Shown: in pieces, positions 15,156 through 23,524 of the stretch
How positions within the stretch are numbered: position 1 is the first letter of the stretch
Layout of the letters: every line of letters begins with the position of its first letter
Assembly (NCBI GenBank): GCA_029865605.1
Contig: JAOUGE010000008.1
Coordinates: 1 to 41,491 of the forward strand
Reading direction: 5' to 3'
Source of the DNA: Candidatus Berkelbacteria bacterium
GTDB lineage: Bacteria > Patescibacteriota > UBA1384 > DTJR01
DNA length: 41,491 bases
Position numbers and translations under genes: made by a program
The notes under the pieces: model-generated
What the model saw: the letters and a program-made list of their open reading frames with translations, nothing else
Told to the model about the DNA's origin: nothing
The model's database searches: none

Positions 15156-17147
15156 ATGAGGATAAAAACTACAGTAGTAATCCCGACTTATAAAAGGCCG
15201 AAAGAACTCAAGGGCTGTCTGAGGTCGGTTCTGGATCAAACCTTAAAACCCGACGAGGTGATCGTTGTTGATGATAATCCCCAGAGCGATCTTGAAAAAG
15301 TAATTTCTAAATATAAAGGGGTTAAATATCTAAAGAATCCGGCTAATCTCGGTCTTGTTTTAAATAAGAACAGAGCCGCACTTGAAGCTTCGGGAGAGTT
15401 TATTGCCAACGTTGACGATGATATGGTTCTCGAAAGTGACTATTTGGAAAAAACCGTTGCTGTTTTTAGTGATAAATCAGTCGGTGCAGCCTCGGGACAA
15501 TTAATCGAAAAACCTCAATATAAAAAATTTAACTTTTATTTTTTTCTGTTGAGGCTCCCGTTTTTTTTCTTCAAGAAGAATAGAATTGGTAAGATTTGGG
15601 GAGTAGGCGAGGTATCGTCTGGTTTTGAGGGCAATAAGAAGATAGATTGCGATTGGCTGGGTGGCGGCGCTCTTTTAGTAAGAAAAGATATTTTTATTCA
15701 GGTTGGGGGGAGAGACCCAGCTTTTGTCGGCAGCGGTGAATTTGAAGAAACCGACCTGACTCATAGGATAAAGAAAGAGGGTTTTAAGCTGGTCTATGAG
15801 CCGGCAGCAGTTGCCCATCACCCAAGATCTTCAAAAAGAAAAAATCAATATCATTTTAATTTTTCTTCAAACGAGGTTTATTTTTACCTTAAAAATTTAA
15901 TACCCAAGGCGGTATTAGAAAAAACTGGCTTTGTCTTCTACCACTTTTTTTGGCAAATCCTAGTTAATCTAGTTTTTTCAATTTTTAATCCGAGACATTT
16001 TTTGCAAATTATAGGAAAGTTCTCGGGATTGATTAGGGCAGGAAGACGGCGTAAGCCAAAGAATTTAAAAAGTGGGGTTAGTATTTTAACTGGCAGCGAG
16101 GGCTATATTGCTCAAAGCATTGAAAAGATTAATCGCTATTATGTAAATGGATTGGTAGAAAAAGGGATTAGAGTGAAAAAATTAAGCCAAGGCAAGTTGA
16201 GATTTCCTTTCTATAATGCCCAAATTGCCAGATATTTTTTTTATCCGCGGAAGGCAAAAAGATCAAAAACACTCTTTAACCACATCTCCGGAGAGGGCGA
16301 TGCTCACCTTCTGTGTTATTTGCCCGAAAGTTCGATAAAGCTGATAAACTGCTATGACCTATACTCCAAAGAGACAAGGCCCTGGGAATTGATAAATCTT
16401 GCCCTTGAGGGTTTCTCAAAGCGCGTTCTCAAGAGAGCTGATTTTGTTTTTACATCCTCACAAGAGACGAAAAAATCATTGATTAGGTTCGGTATTAACG
16501 GGGAGAAAGTTATTGTAAACTGGCTTGGATACGATAATAAAGTTTTTAGGCCTTTGCCCAAAAAGATTTCAAGAAATATTTTGGGTCTACCTCAAAGCAA
16601 AAAAATACTTCTTCATGTTGGGACAGAGCACCAGAGAAAGAACATCAAGGTGCTATTTGAGTCGTTGAGAGAAATAAATAAGAGCGGGGAATATCTTCTG
16701 GTGCGAGTTGGAGAGTCAAAAAATGGAGATCTAATTGAGAAGCTGGGTATGGGCGGCTCGGTTAAGTATTTTAATAATGTTCAAGAGGAAATCTTGGGCT
16801 ATCTCTACTCGGCAGCAGATCTGCTTGTCTTCCCGTCGCTTTGCGAGGGCTTCGGGATGCCGATCATAGAAGCTTTTGCTTCTGGTCTTCCTGTGGCCTG
16901 TTCGGATATCCCGGTCTTTAGAGAAATTGCCGGCGGGGCAGCTTTGTTTTTTAAACCCACGACCCAAGGACTAAAGCGCTCATTAGCGGTTTTTTTTAAA
17001 AGCGGCAGAGTGGCGAGTAGGCTGAGAAGACAGGGTCTTAAAAGAGCAGGGAATTTTAGCTGGGACAAGTTCGTTTATCGTTATGTAGATTTTTTTAGAA
17101 TTCTGTCTCGCTCATCCGGTCTTTCAAAGTTGGACGATTCTCGATAA
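15156..17147 (+). CDS. Fused GT2 - GT4 bifunctional glycosyltransferase
   Basis: 663 aa. Residues of about 1-300 are a GT2 enzyme: TVVIPTYKRPKELKGCLRSV, IVVDDNP, NVDDDM as DxD, GGGALLVRKDIF and GEFEETDLTHRIKKEG with the catalytic ED. Residues of about 305-650 are a GT4 enzyme: LLHVGTEHQRKNIKVLFESL and FPSLCEGFGMPIIEAFASGLPVACSD. It starts 3 nt after the GT4-FkbM gene and probably adds two successive residues of the same glycan. Both active-site signatures look intact. Confidence 0.88.
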   Translation: MRIKTTVVIPTYKRPKELKGCLRSVLDQTLKPDEVIVVDDNPQSDLEKVISKYKGVKYLKNPANLGLVLNKNRAALEASGEFIANVDDDMVLESDYLEKTVAVFSDKSVGAASGQLIEKPQYKKFNFYFFLLRLPFFFFKKNRIGKIWGVGEVSSGFEGNKKIDCDWLGGGALLVRKDIFIQVGGRDPAFVGSGEFEETDLTHRIKKEGFKLVYEPAAVAHHPRSSKRKNQYHFNFSSNEVYFYLKNLIPKAVLEKTGFVFYHFFWQILVNLVFSIFNPRHFLQIIGKFSGLIRAGRRRKPKNLKSGVSILTGSEGYIAQSIEKINRYYVNGLVEKGIRVKKLSQGKLRFPFYNAQIARYFFYPRKAKRSKTLFNHISGEGDAHLLCYLPESSIKLINCYDLYSKETRPWELINLALEGFSKRVLKRADFVFTSSQETKKSLIRFGINGEKVIVNWLGYDNKVFRPLPKKISRNILGLPQSKKILLHVGTEHQRKNIKVLFESLREINKSGEYLLVRVGESKNGDLIEKLGMGGSVKYFNNVQEEILGYLYSAADLLVFPSLCEGFGMPIIEAFASGLPVACSDIPVFREIAGGAALFFKPTTQGLKRSLAVFFKSGRVASRLRRQGLKRAGNFSWDKFVYRYVDFFRILSRSSGLSKLDDSR

Positions 17148-17182
17148 AATAAATATGGATTAAGTTAAATAAGAGCCAGCCT

Positions 17183-18172
17183 ATGAAGACTCTCTCTTTG
17201 AGTGTATTAATTCCAACCCGGAACCGTAAAAAGACGCTTAAGAAGTGCCTGGAAAGTGTTTTTGTTCAAAGTTTAAAACCCCTTGAGATAATAGTTTCGG
17301 ATGATGCTTCCGGAGATGGGACGGTTCAATATTTAAAGAAACTGGCCAAACAAAATAAAATCAAGCCGATTTTTTTGAAAGAGAACGTTGGAATGGTTTC
17401 TAATAAGGATTCGCTTGCCAGCAGAGCAAGGGGAGATATCCTCTGCTTTATTGATGATGATATTGTTCTTGATAGAAATTATCTTGAGACAGTTAGGAAT
17501 GCATTTAGGCTTGACCCGAAAATCGCGATTGTTGGGGGGAGAGTGATAGAAGAGAAAAGATTTGAATTCTGGGAAAAAAGGTTGCTTTATCTTCCATCTG
17601 TGGCTGCCGATCACTTTAGAAATATTTGCCAGAGAATTTTTGGCAAAAGGCCGCCAGTATTTTTTGTTGACCAGGCCTGCGGTCTTGAGCCGGGTAGGGT
17701 TGGAGTTTACGGTAATAATCTGGCAATAAAAAGGGACGTTTTTAACAGTCTTGGCGGTCGTGATCAAATTGTTGGAAGTGCCTATGAAGACATTGAGCTA
17801 TGTCTTAGAGCTTACCGCTCTGGTTATAAAATCTATCGCGACTCCAACGCTATTGCCCATGAGCTGGAAAGCGGCAAATGCAATGATGCTGATATAAAGT
17901 ATTATTTAGAGCTTAGGAATAGAGTTTATGTCTATTTAAAGCACGATGTCTTAAAAAATTTTTTCCAGAAGTTTGTCTTTGGGATTCAGCTTATTTGGGG
18001 AGCTTTCTTAGCTATTATCTTTTCTTTTAAGAACCCGAGGTTTATAAGGGCGGTTTGGGGGATCTTTGAGGGCTTTAAGCTGTCAAGGAGGCCAGGTAGT
18101 AGAAATTTGATAAATGCCAAAATACAGCATTTGAACAGCAATTTAAATGGACGTCTAACCAGCACAAAATAA
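17183..18172 (+). CDS. GT2 family glycosyltransferase with element-derived C-terminus
   Basis: 329 aa. LSVLIPTRNRKKTLKKCLESV, IIVSDDASGDGT, CFIDDDIVLDRNYLE (DxD) and SAYEDIELCLRAYRSGYKI (ED region) define a GT2 enzyme; a hydrophobic segment at about 262-282 could attach it to the membrane. The last 26 residues or so (from about 304, PGSRNLINAK onward) are encoded inside mobile element D, whose terminal repeat starts at 18092. The original C-terminus was thus probably replaced or extended. No good Shine-Dalgarno sequence is visible before the ATG. Confidence 0.87.
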   Translation: MKTLSLSVLIPTRNRKKTLKKCLESVFVQSLKPLEIIVSDDASGDGTVQYLKKLAKQNKIKPIFLKENVGMVSNKDSLASRARGDILCFIDDDIVLDRNYLETVRNAFRLDPKIAIVGGRVIEEKRFEFWEKRLLYLPSVAADHFRNICQRIFGKRPPVFFVDQACGLEPGRVGVYGNNLAIKRDVFNSLGGRDQIVGSAYEDIELCLRAYRSGYKIYRDSNAIAHELESGKCNDADIKYYLELRNRVYVYLKHDVLKNFFQKFVFGIQLIWGAFLAIIFSFKNPRFIRAVWGIFEGFKLSRRPGSRNLINAKIQHLNSNLNGRLTSTK

Positions 18173-18227
18173 AGTTATGCAAGATAGTGTTTTTCGAAGA
18201 AAAAATAATCAAATTTTCACTACCTGG
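18092..18227. mobile_element. MITE-like element D (136 bp)
   Basis: Terminal inverted repeats CCAGGTAGTAGAAATTTGAT (18092-18111) and ATCAAATTTTCACTACCTGG (18208-18227). It has nearly the same size as element C (133 bp) and the same asymmetric ends, in the opposite orientation. The left end lies inside the GT2 gene. The right end abuts GGGAGG, which serves as ribosome site of the next gene. No transposase gene is in the window. Confidence 0.8.
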
Positions 18228-18235
18228 GAGGGGAT

Positions 18236-20023
18236 TTGTCGTCAAGAAACTATGAGATAGAAGATCTTTTTGTCATCATCTTTACGGGCCTTGCGATTTT
18301 GGTTTTGTTTGCTGTCTCTCTTGCCTCGTTTTCGATTTTTTCTCCTTGGTTAATCTGGTTGCTCGGCTCATTTCTTCTTCTCTGGATTTTGTATTTGGCT
18401 TTCAAATCAAAACTGAAGATACAAAAAACAGACTTGCTAGCGGTTTTTATTGCTGTGGTTATTTGCATTTTTATCGGACTTTTTGCTCATGATAATTTTT
18501 TTGGTCGGTCAGACGAGGGGATATATTCTAACTGCGCTGTTTATTTGTCTAACCATGGCACGCTTAAAATCCCGGGCGATATTTCAATGGATGGTTTTAT
18601 TAGAGCAGGAAACCACAGTATCCCTCAGTTTCATTTCGGTTATATCTCTTATTTGGCTGTACTTTATAGCGTTTTCGGAGTGGTTGGGATCAAGGTTTCT
18701 GGAAGTATTGCTCTCTTTTTCGGACTCTGCAGTCTATATTTTATCGGCAAGAGGGTTGCTAACCAGAATGTGGGGATTTGGACTATTTTGTTGCTCGGTT
18801 CCTTTTATCCGGTAATTTGGTTTTCCAGGACTACTCTAAGCGAACCTTTTTCCCTTGCTCTGTTTTGGTTTACTATTTTTTGCCTCACTAAGCTGTATCA
18901 CACTGACGAGAAGATTTTTTTGGTACCGGCAATAATTTCGGCTTGGCTTCTGGCTCTTATTCGTCCCGAGGGAATTATAATCTTAGCTTTATTCTATGGC
19001 ATAGTATTTGTAAGAAGGCTAATTACTAAGAAACCAGTTTTTAATTATCTTTCTATTTTAATCAGTTTTGTTTTTCTGTCTTTTTATGTCTACTATAGTT
19101 ATTTTGTGCAGAAGAATTATCTGGGAATGCTGGAGGAGGCTATTTTTGGATCGACCATAAATTTGGGAGAAAGTAATTTTGGTGTTCTCCCCGCCGATGC
19201 GATATCTTTGAGATTGACGAATTTTGTTCTCTGGGTTTTTGCTCAATATCATTTTATTGTTTATATGATCTTGGGTACTCTCGGCGTTGTTGCGTCGATA
19301 AAAAGAAAGGAAAGACGCTGGCAATTTATTGTGATTATTGTTTTAGCTCTTACTTCCTTTGTTTTGGTAATAAATCCGGGGATATTACTAGCACAGCCTT
19401 GGATGCTTAGAAGGTATATTATCGCCCTTTTCCCGTTTTTTATCCTTGGGACGGTGATATTTCTGGATAGTTTTTTTCACGAAGGCAAAAGGATAAAAAA
19501 AGCAGTGGTTCTAGCGTCTTTTCTCGTATTAAACCTGATCGTTTCAAGACCTATCTTGGCCGTAGCGGAATTTGACGGGATGAGAGGGGAGATTACAAAG
19601 GTTGCTAAGCTCCTCCCCCGAGATAGAAGAATTTATGTTAGAAATTATTCTTTAAAAGAATACGACCCCTCCCTGACGCTCCTTTTGGTTGACGGCCTCG
19701 ACGTTAAGCTCTCGGACAATACTACTGCGATGTTTGCCGATTTTTCCCAAAGCGCCCAAAAAACAGCTTATTATTTAATAGAAGAGAGATATGTAAGTGA
19801 ACTCGATCTTTTTGCCCGAAATTACAAAATCGAGCGAACAGAAAGTCTGGACATAGAGTATAATAGTATCGAGAGGTCCGGTCTGATTTATAAGGCGATG
19901 CTTCCCAGGGGTTCGTGGTGGAATCAGGCAAGTTATTATTATGCTAAAAAAATGACATTCGTTCCGAGCAGATTATCTCACCAGCAATTTAATCTTTTTA
20001 TTTATAAAATATCTAAAATCTAA
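18236..20023 (+). CDS. GT-C membrane glycosyltransferase (PMT/ArnT-like)
   Basis: 595 aa with about 11-12 hydrophobic helices through residue 430, then a soluble C-terminal domain of about 160 aa. The loop after the third helix holds FGRSDEGIYSNCAVYLSNHG; the Asp-Glu pair followed by Tyr is the catalytic signature of GT39/GT83-like enzymes. It uses a lipid-linked sugar to glycosylate an extracytoplasmic acceptor. The start is the TTG at 18236 with GGGAGG 4 nt upstream; no in-frame ATG occurs near it. It overlaps the next gene by 1 nt (TAATG). Confidence 0.75.
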   Translation: MSSRNYEIEDLFVIIFTGLAILVLFAVSLASFSIFSPWLIWLLGSFLLLWILYLAFKSKLKIQKTDLLAVFIAVVICIFIGLFAHDNFFGRSDEGIYSNCAVYLSNHGTLKIPGDISMDGFIRAGNHSIPQFHFGYISYLAVLYSVFGVVGIKVSGSIALFFGLCSLYFIGKRVANQNVGIWTILLLGSFYPVIWFSRTTLSEPFSLALFWFTIFCLTKLYHTDEKIFLVPAIISAWLLALIRPEGIIILALFYGIVFVRRLITKKPVFNYLSILISFVFLSFYVYYSYFVQKNYLGMLEEAIFGSTINLGESNFGVLPADAISLRLTNFVLWVFAQYHFIVYMILGTLGVVASIKRKERRWQFIVIIVLALTSFVLVINPGILLAQPWMLRRYIIALFPFFILGTVIFLDSFFHEGKRIKKAVVLASFLVLNLIVSRPILAVAEFDGMRGEITKVAKLLPRDRRIYVRNYSLKEYDPSLTLLLVDGLDVKLSDNTTAMFADFSQSAQKTAYYLIEERYVSELDLFARNYKIERTESLDIEYNSIERSGLIYKAMLPRGSWWNQASYYYAKKMTFVPSRLSHQQFNLFIYKISKI

Positions 20024-21429
20024 TGACGCAAGATAAGATAATTAAAATAACCTTGACCTGTATCTTGATTGCCTTTTTTGCTCTGCTTGTTTTTAATGGA
20101 TTCGCTCCTTACGGCAGAAAAGTAAGTTACCGCTATAGCTTGCAAAGAGATCCTGACATAATATCGGAGCTTACTGGCCTGAAGCCTTTTTCGGAGATTG
20201 GGCAGGGTGAGGGCGCTCAATACCGAGTCAGTTATGCTCGAGTAGAGAACGACGAAACAGTTTTTAAACTTAAGGTTCCAGCTTCGCATTATAAGAAAGC
20301 TCAGGTAAAAATGAATTTTTCATCTGACGAAGAAATAAAACTCGGCGTCAGGAACTTTTCCGATACGACTTATAATTTTTTACCTGTTTTTAATCCAATT
20401 CTTGAGTTGCTCAAATGGACTAAGACAACAGATGAAAAGGGAAGTCTTTATCAAAAGGAAGCCGATTATTCGGCGGTTGATGAGTTCTATGCTTCACCCC
20501 CGGAAAGCTCGAGACTTGAGCCTAAGATCGCGACTTACGAGCGAAGTTTCCAACCCTCTGTCGATTATGGCGATGACGCCGGGACTACGGAAATTAAAAA
20601 TTCTCTGCGCGGAACTCATAACTTTTATGTTTATGTAAAGGATGGGAATCTGGGCGTGAGCCTGGAGAAGCAAGACTTGGATTGGATTGAGGGCGAAGAT
20701 GTTTTAAAGATATCGGTTTATAAAAACGAGAAGAAGGTATATCAAGATTCAATTGGTGACGGTAAACAACTGAGCGATGATTCGGCTGAGATTCAATCAA
20801 GGTCTTTCGAGTTGACTGGTCTGGAGCCGGGGGTTTATAAAGTTGAGCTAAGCTGTGATAACGATGTCCTGATCAGAAAAATCGTAGTTAATAAAAGGTT
20901 AGTTGTATTTAAATCTTTGTTTTTAGTAGATAATAAGCTAATTTATCCGGCGGCAGAACAGCTGGGACAGACTGTATTTACTAATTCAATAAAGGTTAGC
21001 CTCTCAACCTGGCACGAGCCTTCGCTTCAGGAAATAAAGGTTAATGACTACCTTGTTAAACTGGATCGACTTGTTGCGGAGAAGAAAATAACCCTAAACC
21101 GAGAATTATCGGAGATTTATACAGAGAAGAGCGACCTTTTGATAAGCGGTGACAGCTATTTCTCAACGTCCAAGGAAAGTTTTTTTGATCCCGAGAGATA
21201 TTCGACTGTCTTGTTTGATGGCACTAATTTCCCGCCTAATGCAGAGTATTTAATTACCTCTTACAAAAGCCCTCAGAAACTAGGTGAAAATTACGAATCA
21301 AATTTAGAATTTGAAATTTCTGCAGCTAATTACAAGGATGGAATAGTTGAGTTTAAGATAGCCGCCCCGGGGCTTTATAAGAAACAAAAATTTATAATAA
21401 TAAATTCCATTGAGGTGAGTCTGGAGTGA
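20023..21429 (+). CDS. Membrane-anchored extracytoplasmic beta-rich protein
   Basis: 468 aa. A single N-terminal helix (about 8-27) is followed by a long, charged, beta-rich region with no second membrane segment. GLEPGVYKVELSCDNDVLIRKIVVNKR (shown in parts: GLEPGVYKVEL at about 267-277) and AAPGLYKKQKFIIINSIEVS at the end resemble repeating Ig-like edge strands. I do not recognise a family. It is translationally coupled to the GT-C gene (TAATG) and overlaps the following small membrane gene by 4 nt, so the three probably act together, perhaps as an acceptor or scaffold. Confidence 0.6.
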   Translation: MTQDKIIKITLTCILIAFFALLVFNGFAPYGRKVSYRYSLQRDPDIISELTGLKPFSEIGQGEGAQYRVSYARVENDETVFKLKVPASHYKKAQVKMNFSSDEEIKLGVRNFSDTTYNFLPVFNPILELLKWTKTTDEKGSLYQKEADYSAVDEFYASPPESSRLEPKIATYERSFQPSVDYGDDAGTTEIKNSLRGTHNFYVYVKDGNLGVSLEKQDLDWIEGEDVLKISVYKNEKKVYQDSIGDGKQLSDDSAEIQSRSFELTGLEPGVYKVELSCDNDVLIRKIVVNKRLVVFKSLFLVDNKLIYPAAEQLGQTVFTNSIKVSLSTWHEPSLQEIKVNDYLVKLDRLVAEKKITLNRELSEIYTEKSDLLISGDSYFSTSKESFFDPERYSTVLFDGTNFPPNAEYLITSYKSPQKLGENYESNLEFEISAANYKDGIVEFKIAAPGLYKKQKFIIINSIEVSLE

Positions 21430-21656
21430 TAAGTAAGCCCAAAAAAATAAAAGAATACCTCTCCAGCTTGAATTCCACCGTTAAGCAAATTTTGTTTGTT
21501 ACTCTTGTTCTTTATCTTGCGCTTTCAGTCCTCGACCAGTTAAAACCTAGATGGCTTGATTTTCACTATAATCCGAATTACCTCATAATCGCGATGATTT
21601 TGTTCGGCTTTCTTTATGCAGTTTTAGATTTTGCGCTAAGTAAGATTGAGGATTAG
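21426..21656 (+). CDS. Small two-helix membrane protein
   Basis: 76 aa from a GTG overlapping the upstream stop by 4 nt. Helices at about 20-38 and 52-70 are separated by a short loop with LKPRWLDFHYNPNY. No family recognised. Overlap and operon position at the end of the glycosylation block support that it is real; it may be an accessory subunit of the preceding membrane enzymes. Confidence 0.55.
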   Translation: MISKPKKIKEYLSSLNSTVKQILFVTLVLYLALSVLDQLKPRWLDFHYNPNYLIIAMILFGFLYAVLDFALSKIED

Positions 21657-21662
21657 AACTTT

Positions 21663-22385
21663 TTATTTGCTCAAGGGATTTACCCAATTCGCCGTGGAGA
21701 GTTTTCCGATTTCATCTTTGATCTTATCTTGCAGGCTGACCCAATCATTTAAAGATTTGGTAACGGCTGTCTTTAGTTCGTCAATTGTTTTATCAAGTCC
21801 GGCTGCGTTAAGTTGAATTGCCGGGCTTTCGTAGTTCATTCCCTCGGCTACTTTAGCGGTTTCACTTAGGAAAGAATCTGCTTCTTGTTGCAGTTCTTTC
21901 ATTAATAAATCGAATTCTGGTCCCAGGGAAAGGTTGCTTTGATTAATTTGATTTTGTATTTCCCTAAGTTCATTAAGAATAGTTTCTATCTGTCCTTTTG
22001 ACTTTTTATTTTCCGTTTTAGCTTGAAGGTCTAATTTTCTCTGACCATCAAGTAGAATTTGGAGGTACTGAGCCTCTTTGTATTTACCTTGGGATTTATC
22101 GGAATAGAATTGAGAAAGATTACTTTCCAGACCACTTGGTATGTTTGATATTTTTGACATTTCATTTCTTATGGAAGAAGAATTTTCCGATAAATTCTTC
22201 CACTCCTCAAGTGAAACCTCGACGTCGTTTGGTTCGATACTCTTTAGACTTAACGTGTCTGATGTGATTTGCCTGAGGTCTTCGCCCTGTTTTTTAATAT
22301 TCTGGGCTTTTAGATAACCCCAGACCCCAAAACCCGCACCCGCAAGCAGGACAATAACTATAATGCTAATTAATGCTTTTTTCAT
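21663..22385 (-). CDS. Anchored helical extracytoplasmic protein
   Basis: 240 aa. A N-terminal membrane helix (about 4-25) with a Lys-Lys start is followed by a charged, mostly alpha-helical region with heptad-like stretches (for example around 125-175, with KSKGQIETILNELREIQNQI). There are no cysteines or recognisable catalytic motif. A strong ribosome site (AGGAGG) lies 5 nt upstream of the ATG. It converges with the glycan block. It resembles generic anchored coiled-coil proteins; function unknown. Confidence 0.6.
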   Translation of the reverse strand: MKKALISIIVIVLLAGAGFGVWGYLKAQNIKKQGEDLRQITSDTLSLKSIEPNDVEVSLEEWKNLSENSSSIRNEMSKISNIPSGLESNLSQFYSDKSQGKYKEAQYLQILLDGQRKLDLQAKTENKKSKGQIETILNELREIQNQINQSNLSLGPEFDLLMKELQQEADSFLSETAKVAEGMNYESPAIQLNAAGLDKTIDELKTAVTKSLNDWVSLQDKIKDEIGKLSTANWVNPLSK

Positions 22386-22407
22386 TTTTCCTCCTGTGTT
22401 TTTTATG

Positions 22408-22560
22408 TCTGGTCAGGGTGGCGAGACTCGGTCACAGATAATTTTTTGCTAAAAATTTCCGCGACCCCGCCTCGCTCGCCTTTGCTCGCTGCGGCCTTCG
22501 AGTCTGTAGCACCCTCTCAAATATGGCTGATCACCGGCCTGCGGCCGCTGACTAACCATC
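22408..22560 (-). mobile_element. tRNA-Pro-linked element with duplicated tRNA 3' end
   Basis: Reading on the minus strand, tRNA-Pro is followed by a 16-bp imperfect hairpin, then ATTTGAGAGGG, TCGAAGGCCG, GAGGCGGGGTCGCG, a 7-bp hairpin with AGCA loop, TGTGAC, and a second copy of the tRNA 3' end (22408-22430 matches 22559-22581 with one mismatch, 151 bp apart). The same ordered blocks follow tRNA-Tyr at 25534-25679. The layout is that of an att-bounded insertion or its remnant. There is no room for a gene. Confidence 0.75.
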
Positions 22561-22637
22561 TGGTCGGGGTGGCGAGACTCGAACTCGCGACCTCTGGACC
22601 CCCAGCCCAGCGCACTAACCAACTGTGCTACACCCCG
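22561..22637 (-). tRNA. tRNA-Pro (GGG), CCA encoded
   Basis: 77 nt on the minus strand. Acceptor CGGGGTG/CACCCCG, D-arm GCAC/GTGC, anticodon loop CTGGGGG giving GGG, T-arm GCGAG-TTCGAGT-CTCGC, discriminator A and encoded CCA. Its 3' end is duplicated 151 bp downstream. Confidence 0.95.
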
Positions 22638-22664
22638 TCTAATGAAACGAATTTGTCAGGTTAA

Positions 22665-22692
22665 ATTATATCTTTTTTGGGTATTTTATCAA
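22665..22692 (-). promoter_or_regulatory. Promoter of tRNA-Pro
   Basis: Minus strand TTGATA (22687-22692), a 16-nt spacer and TATAAT (22665-22670), placing transcription start about 20 nt before the tRNA. Confidence 0.65.
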
Positions 22693-22700
22693 TTAAAAGA

Positions 22701-22832
22701 TGCTCTTGGTGATGGCGGAAATGTCCTAGATGAACGCTGGTGGGTGAACGCAACCCCGCACCACGATGCGGGGCGATATAGTTCTCCCTCGTTTGATTTG
22801 TTAAGACACAATCTCACCATCAGTCAAGAGCA
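22701..22832. repeat. Imperfect palindrome with central hairpin (element E)
   Basis: Outer arms TGCTCTTG (22701-22708) and CAAGAGCA (22825-22832), continued by partial pairing (GATGG against CCATC, AATGTCCTA against TTAAGACACA). The centre is a perfect hairpin CCCCGCA-ccacga-TGCGGGG (22754-22773). It fills the gap between tRNA-Pro and the protease gene, where no other gene is seen. Confidence 0.55.
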
Positions 22833-22851
22833 CCCTCATTATAACAAATAT

Positions 22852-23457
22852 TTAGACGATTATGTTGACTAAAAAGTTTGCAACTGCCCAGATAAAATTG
22901 AAGAATGAGTTGCCGGTCATATAGGAGAAAAATAAAATTACCAGTAAAATGTACGGTCCCATGCGCTCCAAGGTAAAATATGCTTCATCAGACAGTATAA
23001 AATGCCAGACCTTGCTTCCATCAAGAGGCGGGATGGGAATTAGGTTAAATACTGCCAACAAGACATTAATATTAACTAAAATTGCCAAGAACTCGAAAGA
23101 AGCTGATGTGTCGGGTATAAATTTCAAGATTATTGCTGCAAGCATGGCAAAGACTAAGTTAGAAAGCGGTCCGGCGATCGCGGTTATGAAATTATCTCTC
23201 ACCGGCGATCTGAAGTTTCTCGGATCGACCATAACTGGCTTAGCCCAACCAAATGCTGGTATTCCACTGAAAATTAAAAATATTGGGACGAGGACGGTTC
23301 CGATTATGTCAATGTGAGCTAGAGGATTAAGGGTCATCCTCCCCTCTATTTTTGAAGTTGGATCGCCTAATCTAAAAGCGATAAAAGCATGGGAAGCCTC
23401 ATGGACCGATAGGCTGATATAGAAACCGATCAGGGAAAGAATAAATACTAATAGCAT
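22852..23457 (-). CDS. Site-2 protease family membrane metallopeptidase (M50)
   Basis: 201 aa, about five to six membrane helices. HEASH (19-23) is the HExxH zinc site and PLDGS with Asp146 supplies the third ligand. NPLAH (44-48), IAGPLSN and NLIPIPPLDG are group signatures. Short members like this lack PDZ or CBS domains. Site-2 proteases cleave membrane segments; the substrate here is unknown. A TAAAAT box lies 7 nt before the ATG, suggesting a leaderless mRNA. Confidence 0.92.
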   Translation of the reverse strand: MLLVFILSLIGFYISLSVHEASHAFIAFRLGDPTSKIEGRMTLNPLAHIDIIGTVLVPIFLIFSGIPAFGWAKPVMVDPRNFRSPVRDNFITAIAGPLSNLVFAMLAAIILKFIPDTSASFEFLAILVNINVLLAVFNLIPIPPLDGSKVWHFILSDEAYFTLERMGPYILLVILFFSYMTGNSFFNFIWAVANFLVNIIV

Positions 23458-23464
23458 ATTGAAT

Positions 23465-23470
23465 ATTTTA
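23465..23470 (-). promoter_or_regulatory. -10 box of the site-2 protease gene
   Basis: TAAAAT on the minus strand with 7 nt to the ATG at 23457; no Shine-Dalgarno sequence and only a weak -35. Confidence 0.4.
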
Positions 23471-23524
23471 CCTTAATTTGGTATCTTAAGAAAGCTTTTA
23501 GATCAATTTTAACCAAAAAATATT

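Noticed and set aside
22446-22872. Open frames of 72-76 codons around tRNA-Pro
   Set aside because: They cross the tRNA and palindromic elements, show low-complexity translation and no start signals.
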